From positions 558,001 to 622,000 of the forward strand of contig NC_003413.1 of assembly GCF_000007305.1 (NCBI RefSeq): DNA of 64,000 bases, in the 5' to 3' direction. Shown here piece by piece: positions 8,870 to 16,632 of this stretch. Position numbers and translations under genes: made by a program. The notes beneath the pieces are model-generated. The model did no database searches, was not told the origin of the DNA, and was given only the letters and a program-made list of their open reading frames with translations. Source of the stretch: Pyrococcus furiosus DSM 3638. Lineage in GTDB: Archaea; Methanobacteriota_B; Thermococci; Thermococcales; Thermococcaceae. The first letter of the stretch is position 1. Every line of letters begins with the position of its first letter.

Positions 8870-9973
8870 ATGCTTGAAAAATTTGGAGACAAAGCTGTAG
8901 CTCAAAAGATTTTAGAAAAAATTAAAGAGGAAGCTAAAGGGATAGAAGAGCTACGATTTATGCACGTTTGTGGGACTCATGAGGACACAGTAACTAGGAG
9001 TGGAATCAGATCACTTCTTCCAGAAAATGTAAAAATCATGAGTGGCCCAGGATGTCCCGTCTGTATAACCCCCGTTGAGGACATAGTGAAGATGATGGAA
9101 ATTATGAAAGTTGCGAGAGAGGAGAGGGAAGAAATTATTCTCACTACTTTTGGTGACATGTATAGAATTCCAACTCCAATAGGAAGCTTTGCAGACTTAA
9201 AGAGTCAGGGTTACGATGTGAGGATAGTTTACTCTATATACGACTCCTATAAAATAGCCAAGGAAAATCCAGATAAGCTTGTAGTGCACTTTTCTCCTGG
9301 GTTTGAGACTACCGCCGCTCCAACAGCTGGAATGCTTGAGAGCATTGTGGAAGAGGGGCTAGAGAACTTTAAGATTTATTCCGTTCATAGGTTAACCCCT
9401 CCTGCAGTTGAAGCTCTCCTAAATGCGGGGACTGTTTTTCACGGTTTAATAGATCCTGGTCATGTCTCTACAATAATTGGGGTGAAAGGATGGGCGTATC
9501 TCACAGAAAAGTTTGGAATTCCTCAAGTTGTGGCTGGCTTTGAGCCAGTTGATGTTTTACTCGGAATACTTATTCTCATTAGGCTTGTGAAGAGGGGCGA
9601 AGCGAAAATAATCAACGAGTATAATAGAGTTGTAAAGTGGGAAGGAAATGTCAAGGCCCAAGAACTGATTTGGAAGTACTTTGAAGTTAAAGATGCAAAG
9701 TGGAGGGCCCTAGGAGTAATTCCAAGGAGCGGATTGGAACTTAAGAAAGAGTGGAAGGAGCTAGAAATTAGAACTTATTACAATCCCGAGGTTCCAAAGC
9801 TCCCAGATCTTGAAAAAGGATGTCTCTGTGGGGCAGTCCTTAGAGGATTAGCCTTACCGACCCAGTGCCAACACTTTGGAAAGACATGTACACCAAGACA
9901 TCCGGTAGGTCCTTGTATGGTTTCGTACGAAGGAACTTGTCACATATTTTACAAATATGGCGCCCTGATGTAG
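8870..9973 (+). CDS. hypD: Hydrogenase maturation protein HypD
   Basis: HypD is the scaffold on which the Fe(CN)2CO centre is built with HypC, HypE and HypF. The 367-residue protein carries the signature motifs MHVCGTHEDT (near residue 33), SGPGCPVCITP (near 62) and FETTAAPTAG (near 145). The C-terminal cysteine cluster (CLCGAVL, CQHFGKTC, PVGPC, EGTC) holds the 4Fe-4S site. The start adjoins the hypC stop within GGTGAGTAAATG, so the two are co-translated. The partner hypF lies about 8 kb downstream. Confidence 0.97.
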   Translation: MLEKFGDKAVAQKILEKIKEEAKGIEELRFMHVCGTHEDTVTRSGIRSLLPENVKIMSGPGCPVCITPVEDIVKMMEIMKVAREEREEIILTTFGDMYRIPTPIGSFADLKSQGYDVRIVYSIYDSYKIAKENPDKLVVHFSPGFETTAAPTAGMLESIVEEGLENFKIYSVHRLTPPAVEALLNAGTVFHGLIDPGHVSTIIGVKGWAYLTEKFGIPQVVAGFEPVDVLLGILILIRLVKRGEAKIINEYNRVVKWEGNVKAQELIWKYFEVKDAKWRALGVIPRSGLELKKEWKELEIRTYYNPEVPKLPDLEKGCLCGAVLRGLALPTQCQHFGKTCTPRHPVGPCMVSYEGTCHIFYKYGALM

Positions 9974-10026
9974 TTTTTATTACGCAAAAGTAATATACCA
10001 CTACAGCATAAACCCCAAATATGGAT

Positions 10027-10045
10027 TATCGAAAAATTCTCGATA
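10027..10045. promoter_or_regulatory. Inverted repeat upstream of the nitroreductase gene
   Basis: TATCGA (10027-10032) and TCGATA (10040-10045) form a perfect 6-7-6 inverted repeat downstream of a TATA-like AGTAATATACC. This is a good position for a repressor site if translation starts near 10058. The function is inferred only. Confidence 0.3.
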
Positions 10046-10057
10046 TTCATCATAGTT

Positions 10058-10720
10058 TTGGTTGTTTTTTCATCAGTTGCTCTTCTGTCAAAGCCTTATC
10101 TTCCAAGAGAACAGAAAAGAATAACGTACTCAGGAGAAAAGATAATCTTGCCTGCCCCAAGAACTGAAGGAGAAATGAGTGTTGAAGAAGCTATTGCAAA
10201 AAGAAGGAGCATTAGGACATACAAAAATGAGCCTCTAAAGATAGAGGAGCTTGGTCAACTATTATGGGCTGCACAAGGTATAACTCATGAATATAAGAGG
10301 GCAGCCCCAAGTGCAGGAGCAACATATCCCTTTGAAATCTTCGTTGTCGTTGGTAATGTCGAAGGGTTAAAACCTGGGATATACCACTATGACCCATTTG
10401 AGCATAGTCTTACTTTAACAAAAGAAGGTGATTTCAGGAAAGAGCTTCAGGAGGCAGCTTTGGGACAAGAATGGGTGGGTAATGCAGCAATAAACATTGT
10501 GCTTGTGGCCTTCTACGAAAGGACAACGAAATATTATGGGGAGAGGGGAATTAGATACGTTCACATGGAAGCAGGGCACATAGGTCAGAACATATACCTA
10601 CAAGCCACAGCCCTTGGCCTGGGAACTGTGGCTGTTGGAGCATTTCATGATGAAGAAGTTGCGAGAATAATTGGAACAAATGGGGCTCCTTTGTATATAT
10701 TCCCGGTTGGGAGGGTATGA
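10058..10720 (+). CDS. SagB-type nitroreductase family protein, possibly membrane-anchored
   Basis: The body of the protein is an FMN-dependent nitroreductase of the SagB/ThcOx type, with VEEAIAKRRSIRTY near residue 30, RAAPSAGATYPFE near 85, and EAGHIGQNIYLQATALGLG near 170. It probably carries out NAD(P)H- or ferredoxin-linked redox chemistry. The start is unsure. The frame is open back to the hypD stop at 9971 with no ATG or GTG, and TTG at 10058 is the first usual start. A hydrophobic stretch spans that point (SIFIIVLVVFSSVALL), so the N-terminus may be a membrane anchor. It is followed 3 bp later by a small membrane-protein gene. Confidence 0.8.
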   Translation: MVVFSSVALLSKPYLPREQKRITYSGEKIILPAPRTEGEMSVEEAIAKRRSIRTYKNEPLKIEELGQLLWAAQGITHEYKRAAPSAGATYPFEIFVVVGNVEGLKPGIYHYDPFEHSLTLTKEGDFRKELQEAALGQEWVGNAAINIVLVAFYERTTKYYGERGIRYVHMEAGHIGQNIYLQATALGLGTVAVGAFHDEEVARIIGTNGAPLYIFPVGRV

Positions 10721-10723
10721 AAA

Positions 10724-10903
10724 ATGGTTAGTTTTGATCATGCTACCCTTGGATACATAACTTTTGTATTAATGAACTTTTCAATGCTTAGCGGAGCGTT
10801 CATATTCTTATCCAAGAAAAAACAGCACTGGATAAAGGTTCATTTGCTTGTAAGTATCCTTACGTATATCTTCATGGTTTGGACAATATGGGTAGTAAGG
10901 TAA
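10724..10903 (+). CDS. Small two-helix membrane protein, 59 aa
   Basis: The frame begins at the ATG at 10724, 3 bp after the nitroreductase stop, behind GGGAGGGTATGA. It encodes 59 residues with two hydrophobic segments (about residues 8-29 and 41-57) joined by a basic loop SKKKQHW. Histidines at 6, 35 and 40 lie at the membrane edges and could bind haem or metal, but I do not recognise the family. Spacing suggests that it is a membrane partner of the nitroreductase-like protein. Its 3' half overlaps, on the other strand, the last 96 bp of the ACR3 gene. Confidence 0.65.
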   Translation: MVSFDHATLGYITFVLMNFSMLSGAFIFLSKKKQHWIKVHLLVSILTYIFMVWTIWVVR

Positions 10904-12007
10904 ACTATTCCTCAGTAAGGCCCATGCTTTGCTCCCACTTCCAGTTTCAAATTTTGCTGTGAAAAAGTGTCTTGTCTTATTTGCTATCCATACAAGGCTT
11001 AACATTATTGGAACTTCCTCCAAGACCCCTACTACTGTAGCTAAAGCGGCACCACTATCTAAACCAAACAAGGCTATTGCAACTGCTACGGCCAGTTCGA
11101 AAAAGTTGCTTGCACCTATGAATGATGCTGGAGCGGCAACCTTGTGTGGGAGTTTCCAGATCCATGCCCATCCATAGGCTATTGCAAATATAAAGTACGT
11201 CTGTATTGTTAGGGGAATAGCTATGAGGGCAATGTGGAGTGGATTTTCGAGGATTATCTCTCCCTGGAACGAGAACAGCAGAATTAAAGTGAGCAACAAT
11301 CCAACTATTGATATTGTGCTAAGCTTTGGAAGAAACTCTTGCTCAAACCATTTGTGTCCTTTTGTCTTCAAAATGTATCTTCTTGAAAGGTAGCCAGCGG
11401 ACAGTGGGATTACAACAAAGAGTACTACGGAGAGGAGGAGTGTATCATATGGAACTGGAACTTTGTTAAGACCCATGAGGAAACCAACTATTGGAGCGAA
11501 TGCGAAGAGAATTATAATGTCGTTTGTTGCTACCTGCACTAAAGTGTAGAGGGGGTCTCCATCAGCTAAATAACTCCACACGAAAACCATCGCAGTACAG
11601 GGTGCAGCTCCCAAAAGTATTGCACCTGCTATGTACTCCTTGGCAAGAGAGGGATCAATGAGGCCAAGCTTCATTGAAAAAATAGTGCCTATGAAGAATG
11701 AACTTATTAGGAACATACTGAATGGCTTTATTAACCAGTTGGTTACCCAAGTAACAATTAATCCCTTGAGCATTTGGCCCTTGTGCACTCTCTTAATTGC
11801 TGAAAAGTCAACCTTGACCATCATTGGATAAATCATTGCCCAAATTAGTACTGCTATTGCCATATTTACGTTTGCTATTGTGAGCTTTGAAAGTGTTCTG
11901 GGAAGGGATGGCATGAATTTTCCAATTAGAATGCCGAGTACTATACAAAGAGCAACCCAAAGTGAGAGATACTTTTCAAAGAAGCTTAACCCCTTTTTCT
12001 CGCCCAT
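10808..12007 (-). CDS. acr3: Arsenite efflux transporter, ACR3 family
   Basis: ACR3 proteins export As(III) (and sometimes Sb(III)) across the cytoplasmic membrane. The protein has about ten hydrophobic segments and the family motif around the transport cysteine, GAAPCTAMVFVWSYL (near residue 140), plus ATNDIIILFAF (near 165). I take ATG 12007 (MGEKKGLSF), because at ATG 12013 the purine-rich AAAAGGG would be too close. The C-terminal tail after about residue 365 (SGSKAWALLRN onward) looks like an extension and overlaps the convergent 59-residue gene. It is divergent from arsC, with 140 bp between them. Confidence 0.9.
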   Translation of the reverse strand: MGEKKGLSFFEKYLSLWVALCIVLGILIGKFMPSLPRTLSKLTIANVNMAIAVLIWAMIYPMMVKVDFSAIKRVHKGQMLKGLIVTWVTNWLIKPFSMFLISSFFIGTIFSMKLGLIDPSLAKEYIAGAILLGAAPCTAMVFVWSYLADGDPLYTLVQVATNDIIILFAFAPIVGFLMGLNKVPVPYDTLLLSVVLFVVIPLSAGYLSRRYILKTKGHKWFEQEFLPKLSTISIVGLLLTLILLFSFQGEIILENPLHIALIAIPLTIQTYFIFAIAYGWAWIWKLPHKVAAPASFIGASNFFELAVAVAIALFGLDSGAALATVVGVLEEVPIMLSLVWIANKTRHFFTAKFETGSGSKAWALLRNSLPYYPYCPNHEDIRKDTYKQMNLYPVLFFLG

Positions 12008-12083
12008 TTTCATCCCTTTTGAATTGAAAAAACTTTCAAATAAAAATCTTTCCTAAACCAATGGTTGTAAGGTTCTATATAGC

Positions 12084-12102
12084 TCAATATATCCTCTATT
12101 GA
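12084..12102. promoter_or_regulatory. Inverted repeat between acr3 and arsC
   Basis: TCAATA (12084-12089) and TATTGA (12097-12102) form a perfect 6-7-6 inverted repeat in the divergent promoter region, 46 bp before arsC. This fits an ArsR-type operator, but no regulator gene is seen nearby. Confidence 0.35.
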
Positions 12103-12147
12103 AAAACGCTTTAAGCTACAAAATCTCTTTATGCTTAGGGGGTAATT

Positions 12148-12597
12148 ATGGAGGAAAAAATCATCCTATTTGTTTGCGTAAAGAACTCTGCAAGGAGTCA
12201 AATGGCAGAGGCATTCTTCAATTATTATAACGATGATCCAAGATTTAAAGCAATGAGCGCTGGGACTGAGCCAGCTGATGACATTGATCCCCTAGCAAAG
12301 AAGGTCATGGAGGAAATAGGAATTTCTTTAGAGGGGCAAAAACCAAAGCTTTATACTCCGGAAATGGCAGATAAAGCTTACATTGTCATAACAATGGGAT
12401 GTCTAGATAAATGTCCATATGCCCCACCTGAAAAGACTTGGGATTGGGGACTGGAAGATCCTTATGGAAAGCCAATAGAAAAGTATCGAGAAGTTAGAGA
12501 TGAGATAAAGCGTCGTGTTCTAAAGCTTATAGAGGATTTAAAAGCTGGAAAGAGTAGAGAGGAAATTATAGGAAGAAAAAGCTTGTTTGCCATTTAA
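12148..12597 (+). CDS. arsC: Arsenate reductase, low-molecular-weight phosphatase type
   Basis: This 149-residue protein should reduce arsenate to arsenite, which the ACR3 pump encoded divergently would export. The phosphatase loop CVKNSARS (Cys10 to Ser17) is present, with the redox pair Cys85 and Cys89 (MGCLDKCPYAP) and the DP-loop GLEDPYGKP near residue 105. This is the thioredoxin-coupled S. aureus type of ArsC rather than a plain tyrosine phosphatase. The start follows TTAGGGGGTAATT. Confidence 0.92.
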   Translation: MEEKIILFVCVKNSARSQMAEAFFNYYNDDPRFKAMSAGTEPADDIDPLAKKVMEEIGISLEGQKPKLYTPEMADKAYIVITMGCLDKCPYAPPEKTWDWGLEDPYGKPIEKYREVRDEIKRRVLKLIEDLKAGKSREEIIGRKSLFAI

Positions 12598-12667
12598 ATC
12601 TTCTTAAAAGATTGAGGTTGATCTTGAAGACATCTTGCGAGGGCGGAAACATTTACATTAGAAAGAC

Positions 12668-12863
12668 GTGAAAGTTTTGAAAAATCCTTACAAGAATGAA
12701 CCATACGGAGCAGGTTCAAAAGTTGCTCTTTTCTTAGCCAATAAGGGAATAAACGTTCCTCTTAACTCCAGTTGATTGTCCCAGGGAGAGAGCAATATTC
12801 GAGACAAAAATAATTAAAGTGAAGGTAAGAAGAAAAGTAAGAGATGTCATCAAGTTAGATTAA
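12668..12863 (+). pseudogene. Remnant of a NifX/NifB-type (dinitrogenase Fe-Mo cofactor family) protein
   Basis: Two frames carry consecutive pieces of one protein. Bases 12668-12775 encode VKVLKNPYKNEPYGAGS and then a helix KVALFLANKGINV. After a frameshift near 12770, bases 12774-12863 encode DCPRERAIFETKIIKVKV and then RRKVRDVIKLD with a stop. The order (NP…GAGS-helix-DCP-short strand-KV-RDVI) is that of the small PF02579 family linked to iron-sulfur or Mo-Fe cofactor handling. The N-terminal half is absent, with an in-frame stop at 12656, so the gene is dead. This fills most of the gap between arsC and the next gene. Confidence 0.6.
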
Positions 12864-12883
12864 ATGCCATCGGGGGTAAAGTC

Positions 12884-13873
12884 ATGAGAAAAGTTAAATT
12901 AGGATTAGTTGGTTGTGGAATTGCAGCAAAAACTCTCCACATTCCAGCTTTAAAGAAGCTTTCTGAGTTGTTTGAGGTGACTGCAGTTACGAGTAGAACA
13001 AGAGCTCATGCCCAAGAATGCTCTAAGCTTTTGGGAGGAGTGGAGGTTTTTGAAAGCTATGATGAGCTCCTTAAATCTGGAGAAGTAGATGCCGTTGATC
13101 TAGCACTTCCAGTTGAGTTAAATCTTCCATTTATAAAGAAAGCGGTTGAAAGTGGAGTTCATGTAATATGCGAAAAGCCCATCTCTACAGACACAAAGAC
13201 TGGAAAAGAGATCGTGAAAATAGCCGAAAGTTCAGATGTTGTTGTATATATAGCTGAGAACTTTAGGCATATCCCCGTTTTCTGGAAGGCAAAAGAGCTT
13301 ATTGAGAAGGGCAAAATCGGTGATCCGATTTTTATGAGTTGGCACATATGGGTTGGGATGGACGAGAGCAATCCCTACGTTCATACAGAGTGGAGAAAAA
13401 AGCCCAAACATATAGGAGGTTATCTTTCAGATGGTGGAGTTCATCATGTGGCGGCTATGAGACTTATTTTCGGCGACATTGTTTGGGTTTCTGCCGTTGT
13501 TCGCGACATATCTCCGTTGTTAGGAGGGCCGGATTTCATTTCTTCCATACTAGAATTCGAAAGTGGAGTAGTGGGTAGCTACACTGCTGGATATCCAATT
13601 AAGGGAAAGGATAGATTCGAGGTCGTTGGTACGGAGGGGAGAATGGTTATAGAGTGGGATAGGATAGTTCTCAATGGAGAAAGTATTTATGTTAAGCCAG
13701 AGGATAGCTATAAGCTTGAGTTTAAGGACTTCTACTATGTCGTGAAAGGGAAGAGAGAAAATGTTCTTGGCAGTCCGCTAGAGGCTCTGAAAGATCTCGC
13801 AGTTATAGAAGCGGCAGTTAACTCAAATGGGCAGAAAGTGAATGTTGGTGATCTCCTAGATTTGGAAAAGTAG
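12884..13873 (+). CDS. Gfo/Idh/MocA family NAD(P)-dependent dehydrogenase
   Basis: The 329-residue protein has the N-terminal Rossmann motif GLVGCGIAAKTLHIPALKKL and the family's EKPISTDTKTG (near residue 95), where the lysine helps catalysis. GGYLSDGGVHHVAAMRL near 180 supplies the conserved His/Asp of the substrate domain. Members oxidise or reduce sugars, inositols or sugar nucleotides. The substrate cannot be told here, and the nearby genes give no firm clue. The ribosome site GGGGGTAAAGTC precedes the ATG. Confidence 0.88.
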   Translation: MRKVKLGLVGCGIAAKTLHIPALKKLSELFEVTAVTSRTRAHAQECSKLLGGVEVFESYDELLKSGEVDAVDLALPVELNLPFIKKAVESGVHVICEKPISTDTKTGKEIVKIAESSDVVVYIAENFRHIPVFWKAKELIEKGKIGDPIFMSWHIWVGMDESNPYVHTEWRKKPKHIGGYLSDGGVHHVAAMRLIFGDIVWVSAVVRDISPLLGGPDFISSILEFESGVVGSYTAGYPIKGKDRFEVVGTEGRMVIEWDRIVLNGESIYVKPEDSYKLEFKDFYYVVKGKRENVLGSPLEALKDLAVIEAAVNSNGQKVNVGDLLDLEK

Positions 13874-13887
13874 ATATCCTAGGATAT
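13874..13887. terminator. Short perfect palindrome followed by a T-rich run
   Basis: ATATCCTAGGATAT directly follows the stop codon and is followed by TTTTTTATTTCTT. This is a plausible transcript end in the 58-bp convergent gap. T-runs are the main archaeal terminators; the hairpin role is uncertain. Confidence 0.4.
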
Positions 13888-13931
13888 TTTTTATTTCTTA
13901 AACGCATTTCTCCTGAAGCTTCTTTATTTTT

Positions 13932-15593
13932 TTAATTTTCCTTTAGCTCTTTTATAAACTCTTCAAGCACTTCTAAGTACGTAAAGCCATCACTCACAGA
14001 GGGTTCTATAAATGTCCCCTCATAAAAGTCATTCCAAGTATCTATTCTTATCTCTTTGCAGTTTCCCAAGGAATCTAGAGCTATTTTTAGCATCTCGGCA
14101 AACCTTTTTGGATCCCTTGGTATTGGAAACTGCTGGTTGAAGGATTTGTCAAATGTTCTATCGAACCCAGGACTGACTGTGGGAATAAAGCATTTATTTC
14201 TACCATTTGTATAGCTACTCCAAGCTTCTACATGTTCTCTGTATAGTTTTGAATACATTTCAATTTCCCTAGGCGTTAGCGCAGTTTCTCCCTGAACAGA
14301 ATAGAAGCCTATCCATGACGTATATGCATCTATAAATTTATCTCCCCCATCGTTTTTCCTTAATAGGAGGTTTCGAATGTACCACTCTCCTTCAGGAGTT
14401 CCTGGGATTACTTTTCGGTCGGCCATAATTCTTGGTAAAACATCTGCTATTATATATGGTTCGACACCAAGATCTCTCTTTACCATTTCTTTAATTTCCC
14501 TATAGGCTTCTGCTCTGTTGTAAAATATCGCTTCATTCCATATAAAGATTGCAGGTTTTCCGTTGATCCTATAGTAGTTAGGGTGCTTCATAAGTGGGAT
14601 GGCCATTCTCACGACTTCTAACAAAACATTCTTGTTCCACGGATCACTTAGGTCCACGGAAGGGTATCCCTTAGTGAAATGCATATCTACTTGGGCACCT
14701 ATCATTACTCCAACGTTCATTCCCTTATCCAATAGTTTACGGGTTATTTCCTGGATCCTCCGGCCATCTGAAGTATGAATGTAGTTTGTCCAATCGACCC
14801 AAAAAATATATATTCCATGACCTCTTGCCCAGTCAATATGCTTCCATTGGACTATATCTTCTATAGCGTGATATTTTCCCAAGAGTGGAACACCCCTTCT
14901 CTAGTTTTCTCTCAAGATATTTTTCATGTCCCAGGGCATGTAGGTTGTGCTGAGTACAATTCCTTTTTCAGCGAGTTGCTCTGCTAAATCCTCATACTCT
15001 CTAACATAAGGAGTTCTTAGAACAGTCTTATTACACATATCGTGAATACATGAGTTAATTATGACTTGGTACTCTCTCCCGCCTGAGACTGGAATTGAAA
15101 CGGTGTAGTTTCCACTTCCATTAAGATTAACACTCTTTGGACTCTCCTGGGAGAATCCGGCTTCTTGCAGGAACAAATATTTTACAGGATACACCGTTAT
15201 ATTAGTTCTAGTTTGCTCTTCTCCTTCGACTCTAAAACTAATTGTTAATCTTTTAGTTCCAGCACTCACATTTGCGGAGAAAATTGTGGGGGGAATAATT
15301 TTATTTCTATCTGGGACAATATAACTGACTTCTAAAATACATATTATGTCCCCTTCCACTATATCAATATGTCTTCGTTGGACTATGAATCCCAAAATGC
15401 CCCTTTTATTCCATGGTAAGCAGTAGACGGCCTGAATTTTTGGTATATTCGACTTCCCATGAAGATACACATCTTCTCGCCTAGGCGTATTGTCTGAGGA
15501 GAATTTAGTGGTTTCATTTGCAATGAGCATAGGTGATAAGAGAACAATAACAAGAAAAAGGACTATAGATGGTTTATTGCTTGATAATCCCAT
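13932..15593 (-). pseudogene. Secreted GH99/endo-mannosidase-like protein interrupted by an in-frame TAG
   Basis: Both halves lie in one frame; only the TAG at 14901-14903 (codon 231) separates them. The N-terminal part has a signal peptide (PSIVLFLVIVLLSPMLIA) and a beta-rich region to about residue 205. Then, across the stop, comes a GH99/WbsX-like catalytic domain: YMPWDM before the stop, VPLLGKYHAIED and GHGIYIFWVDW after it, and DTWNDFYEGTFIEPS near the C-terminus, whose glutamate matches the family's NEWHEGT-IEP motif. The start at 15593 is chosen for AAGGTGTCTAAG upstream. It may be a nonsense mutation or a sequencing error. If intact, the protein would be a cell-surface glycosidase of about 553 residues. 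Confidence 0.75.
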
Positions 15594-15663
15594 CTTAGAC
15601 ACCTTGTTAAACAATTTCTTTGCTGAATAAGTAGTGAGGAATATGGAAAAAAAGAATAATTTA

Positions 15664-16446
15664 TTAGTCTGCATATATCATTTTGACTGTCATTCCTCCG
15701 TCGACGACGAAGTTTACGCCCGTTATGAAGCCGGCTTTTTCGTTGTCAGCTAAAAAGGCGCAGATGTGGGCTATGTCCATTGGGTCTCCAACTCTTCCAG
15801 CTGGATGCTGTTCATGATCTATGGGCCTTAGCTTTGGCTCGGAGCGCAGCTTTGACTTCTTCCAACGCGAAGTCTCTATCCACCCAGGACTTACAGCCAC
15901 AACCCTAATCCTGTACTTTGCGAGACTTATTGCTAAAGAGTGCGTTAGTGCCAGGAGACCACCCTTAGAAGCAGAATACGGCTCAGTGTCCGGTTCGGAC
16001 ATTAAAGCCCTTGTGCTTGCAATGTTTATGATGACTCCTCCTCCGCGCTTTATCATCTCCTCCGCAGCATAGCGGGAGCATATGTAGGGCCCCGTCAGGT
16101 TCACCCTTATGACCCTCTCCCACTCTTCGAGCGTTCTTTCAAAAATGCTCTTTACAGACATTATTGCAGCATTATTAACCAGTATATCAACTCCTCCATA
16201 CAATTCAACGGTTTTCTTAACCATGTTTTTTACGGATTCTTCATCCGCGACATCAGTTTTTATAAAAGTAACATCCAGCCCCCTTTCACGGAGCATTGCT
16301 TCTCTCTCCAATCCGGCCTCTTCATCTATCTCGGCCAAAACTACTTTAGCCCCATTTTCAGCAAAAAGCTGGGCTATTGCTGCTCCAATCCCCTGACCAC
16401 CGCCAGTTACAATCGCCACTTTATTCTTCAGGTTATAGCATGGCAT
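15664..16446 (-). CDS. Short-chain dehydrogenase/reductase (SDR), glucose/3-ketoacyl reductase type
   Basis: The 260-residue classical SDR has the dinucleotide motif TGGGQGIG near residue 15, NNAA near 90, IINIAS near 140 and the catalytic YSASK near 156. The C-terminal segment VNFVVDGGMTV closes the fold. The substrate is unknown. The start at 16446 follows GGAGAAGGTGTAAGT. Its base composition is visibly richer in G and C than its neighbours, with many GCG, GCC and CCG codons, so recent acquisition from a higher-GC relative such as Thermococcus is plausible. Confidence 0.9.
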   Translation of the reverse strand: MPCYNLKNKVAIVTGGGQGIGAAIAQLFAENGAKVVLAEIDEEAGLEREAMLRERGLDVTFIKTDVADEESVKNMVKKTVELYGGVDILVNNAAIMSVKSIFERTLEEWERVIRVNLTGPYICSRYAAEEMIKRGGGVIINIASTRALMSEPDTEPYSASKGGLLALTHSLAISLAKYRIRVVAVSPGWIETSRWKKSKLRSEPKLRPIDHEQHPAGRVGDPMDIAHICAFLADNEKAGFITGVNFVVDGGMTVKMIYAD

Positions 16447-16594
16447 ACTTACACCTTCTCCAAAAGTTTTCGATAGTTCTTATAAGGCTTTTGGAAAGTT
16501 AAAAGCAAAAGTTCTGGTTCCGAACTATTTTATACGTGACTATGAACAAGTACTCCATTGGAAGTTTTCTATGAAGATCTTAACGTTCGAAAAT

Positions 16595-16603
16595 CTTTTA
16601 TAT
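16595..16603 (+). promoter_or_regulatory. TATA box of the CDF transporter gene
   Basis: CTTTTATAT with a preceding purine-rich CGAAAAT (BRE-like) lies about 30 bp before ATG 16633. This supports that start over the TTG at 16558, which lies upstream of the promoter. Confidence 0.5.
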
Positions 16604-16632
16604 CACTGTTTGGGAATTTGAGTGGAGAAGCA

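Noticed and set aside
14901-14903. TAG in the GH99-like gene as a pyrrolysine codon
   Set aside because: Pyrrolysine is limited to some methanogens and bacteria; Thermococcales lack the system as far as known, and no Pyl genes are seen here.
16558-16632. N-terminal extension of the CDF transporter from TTG 16558
   Set aside because: A TATA box at 16595-16603 lies downstream of that TTG, and ATG 16633 has a good ribosome site.
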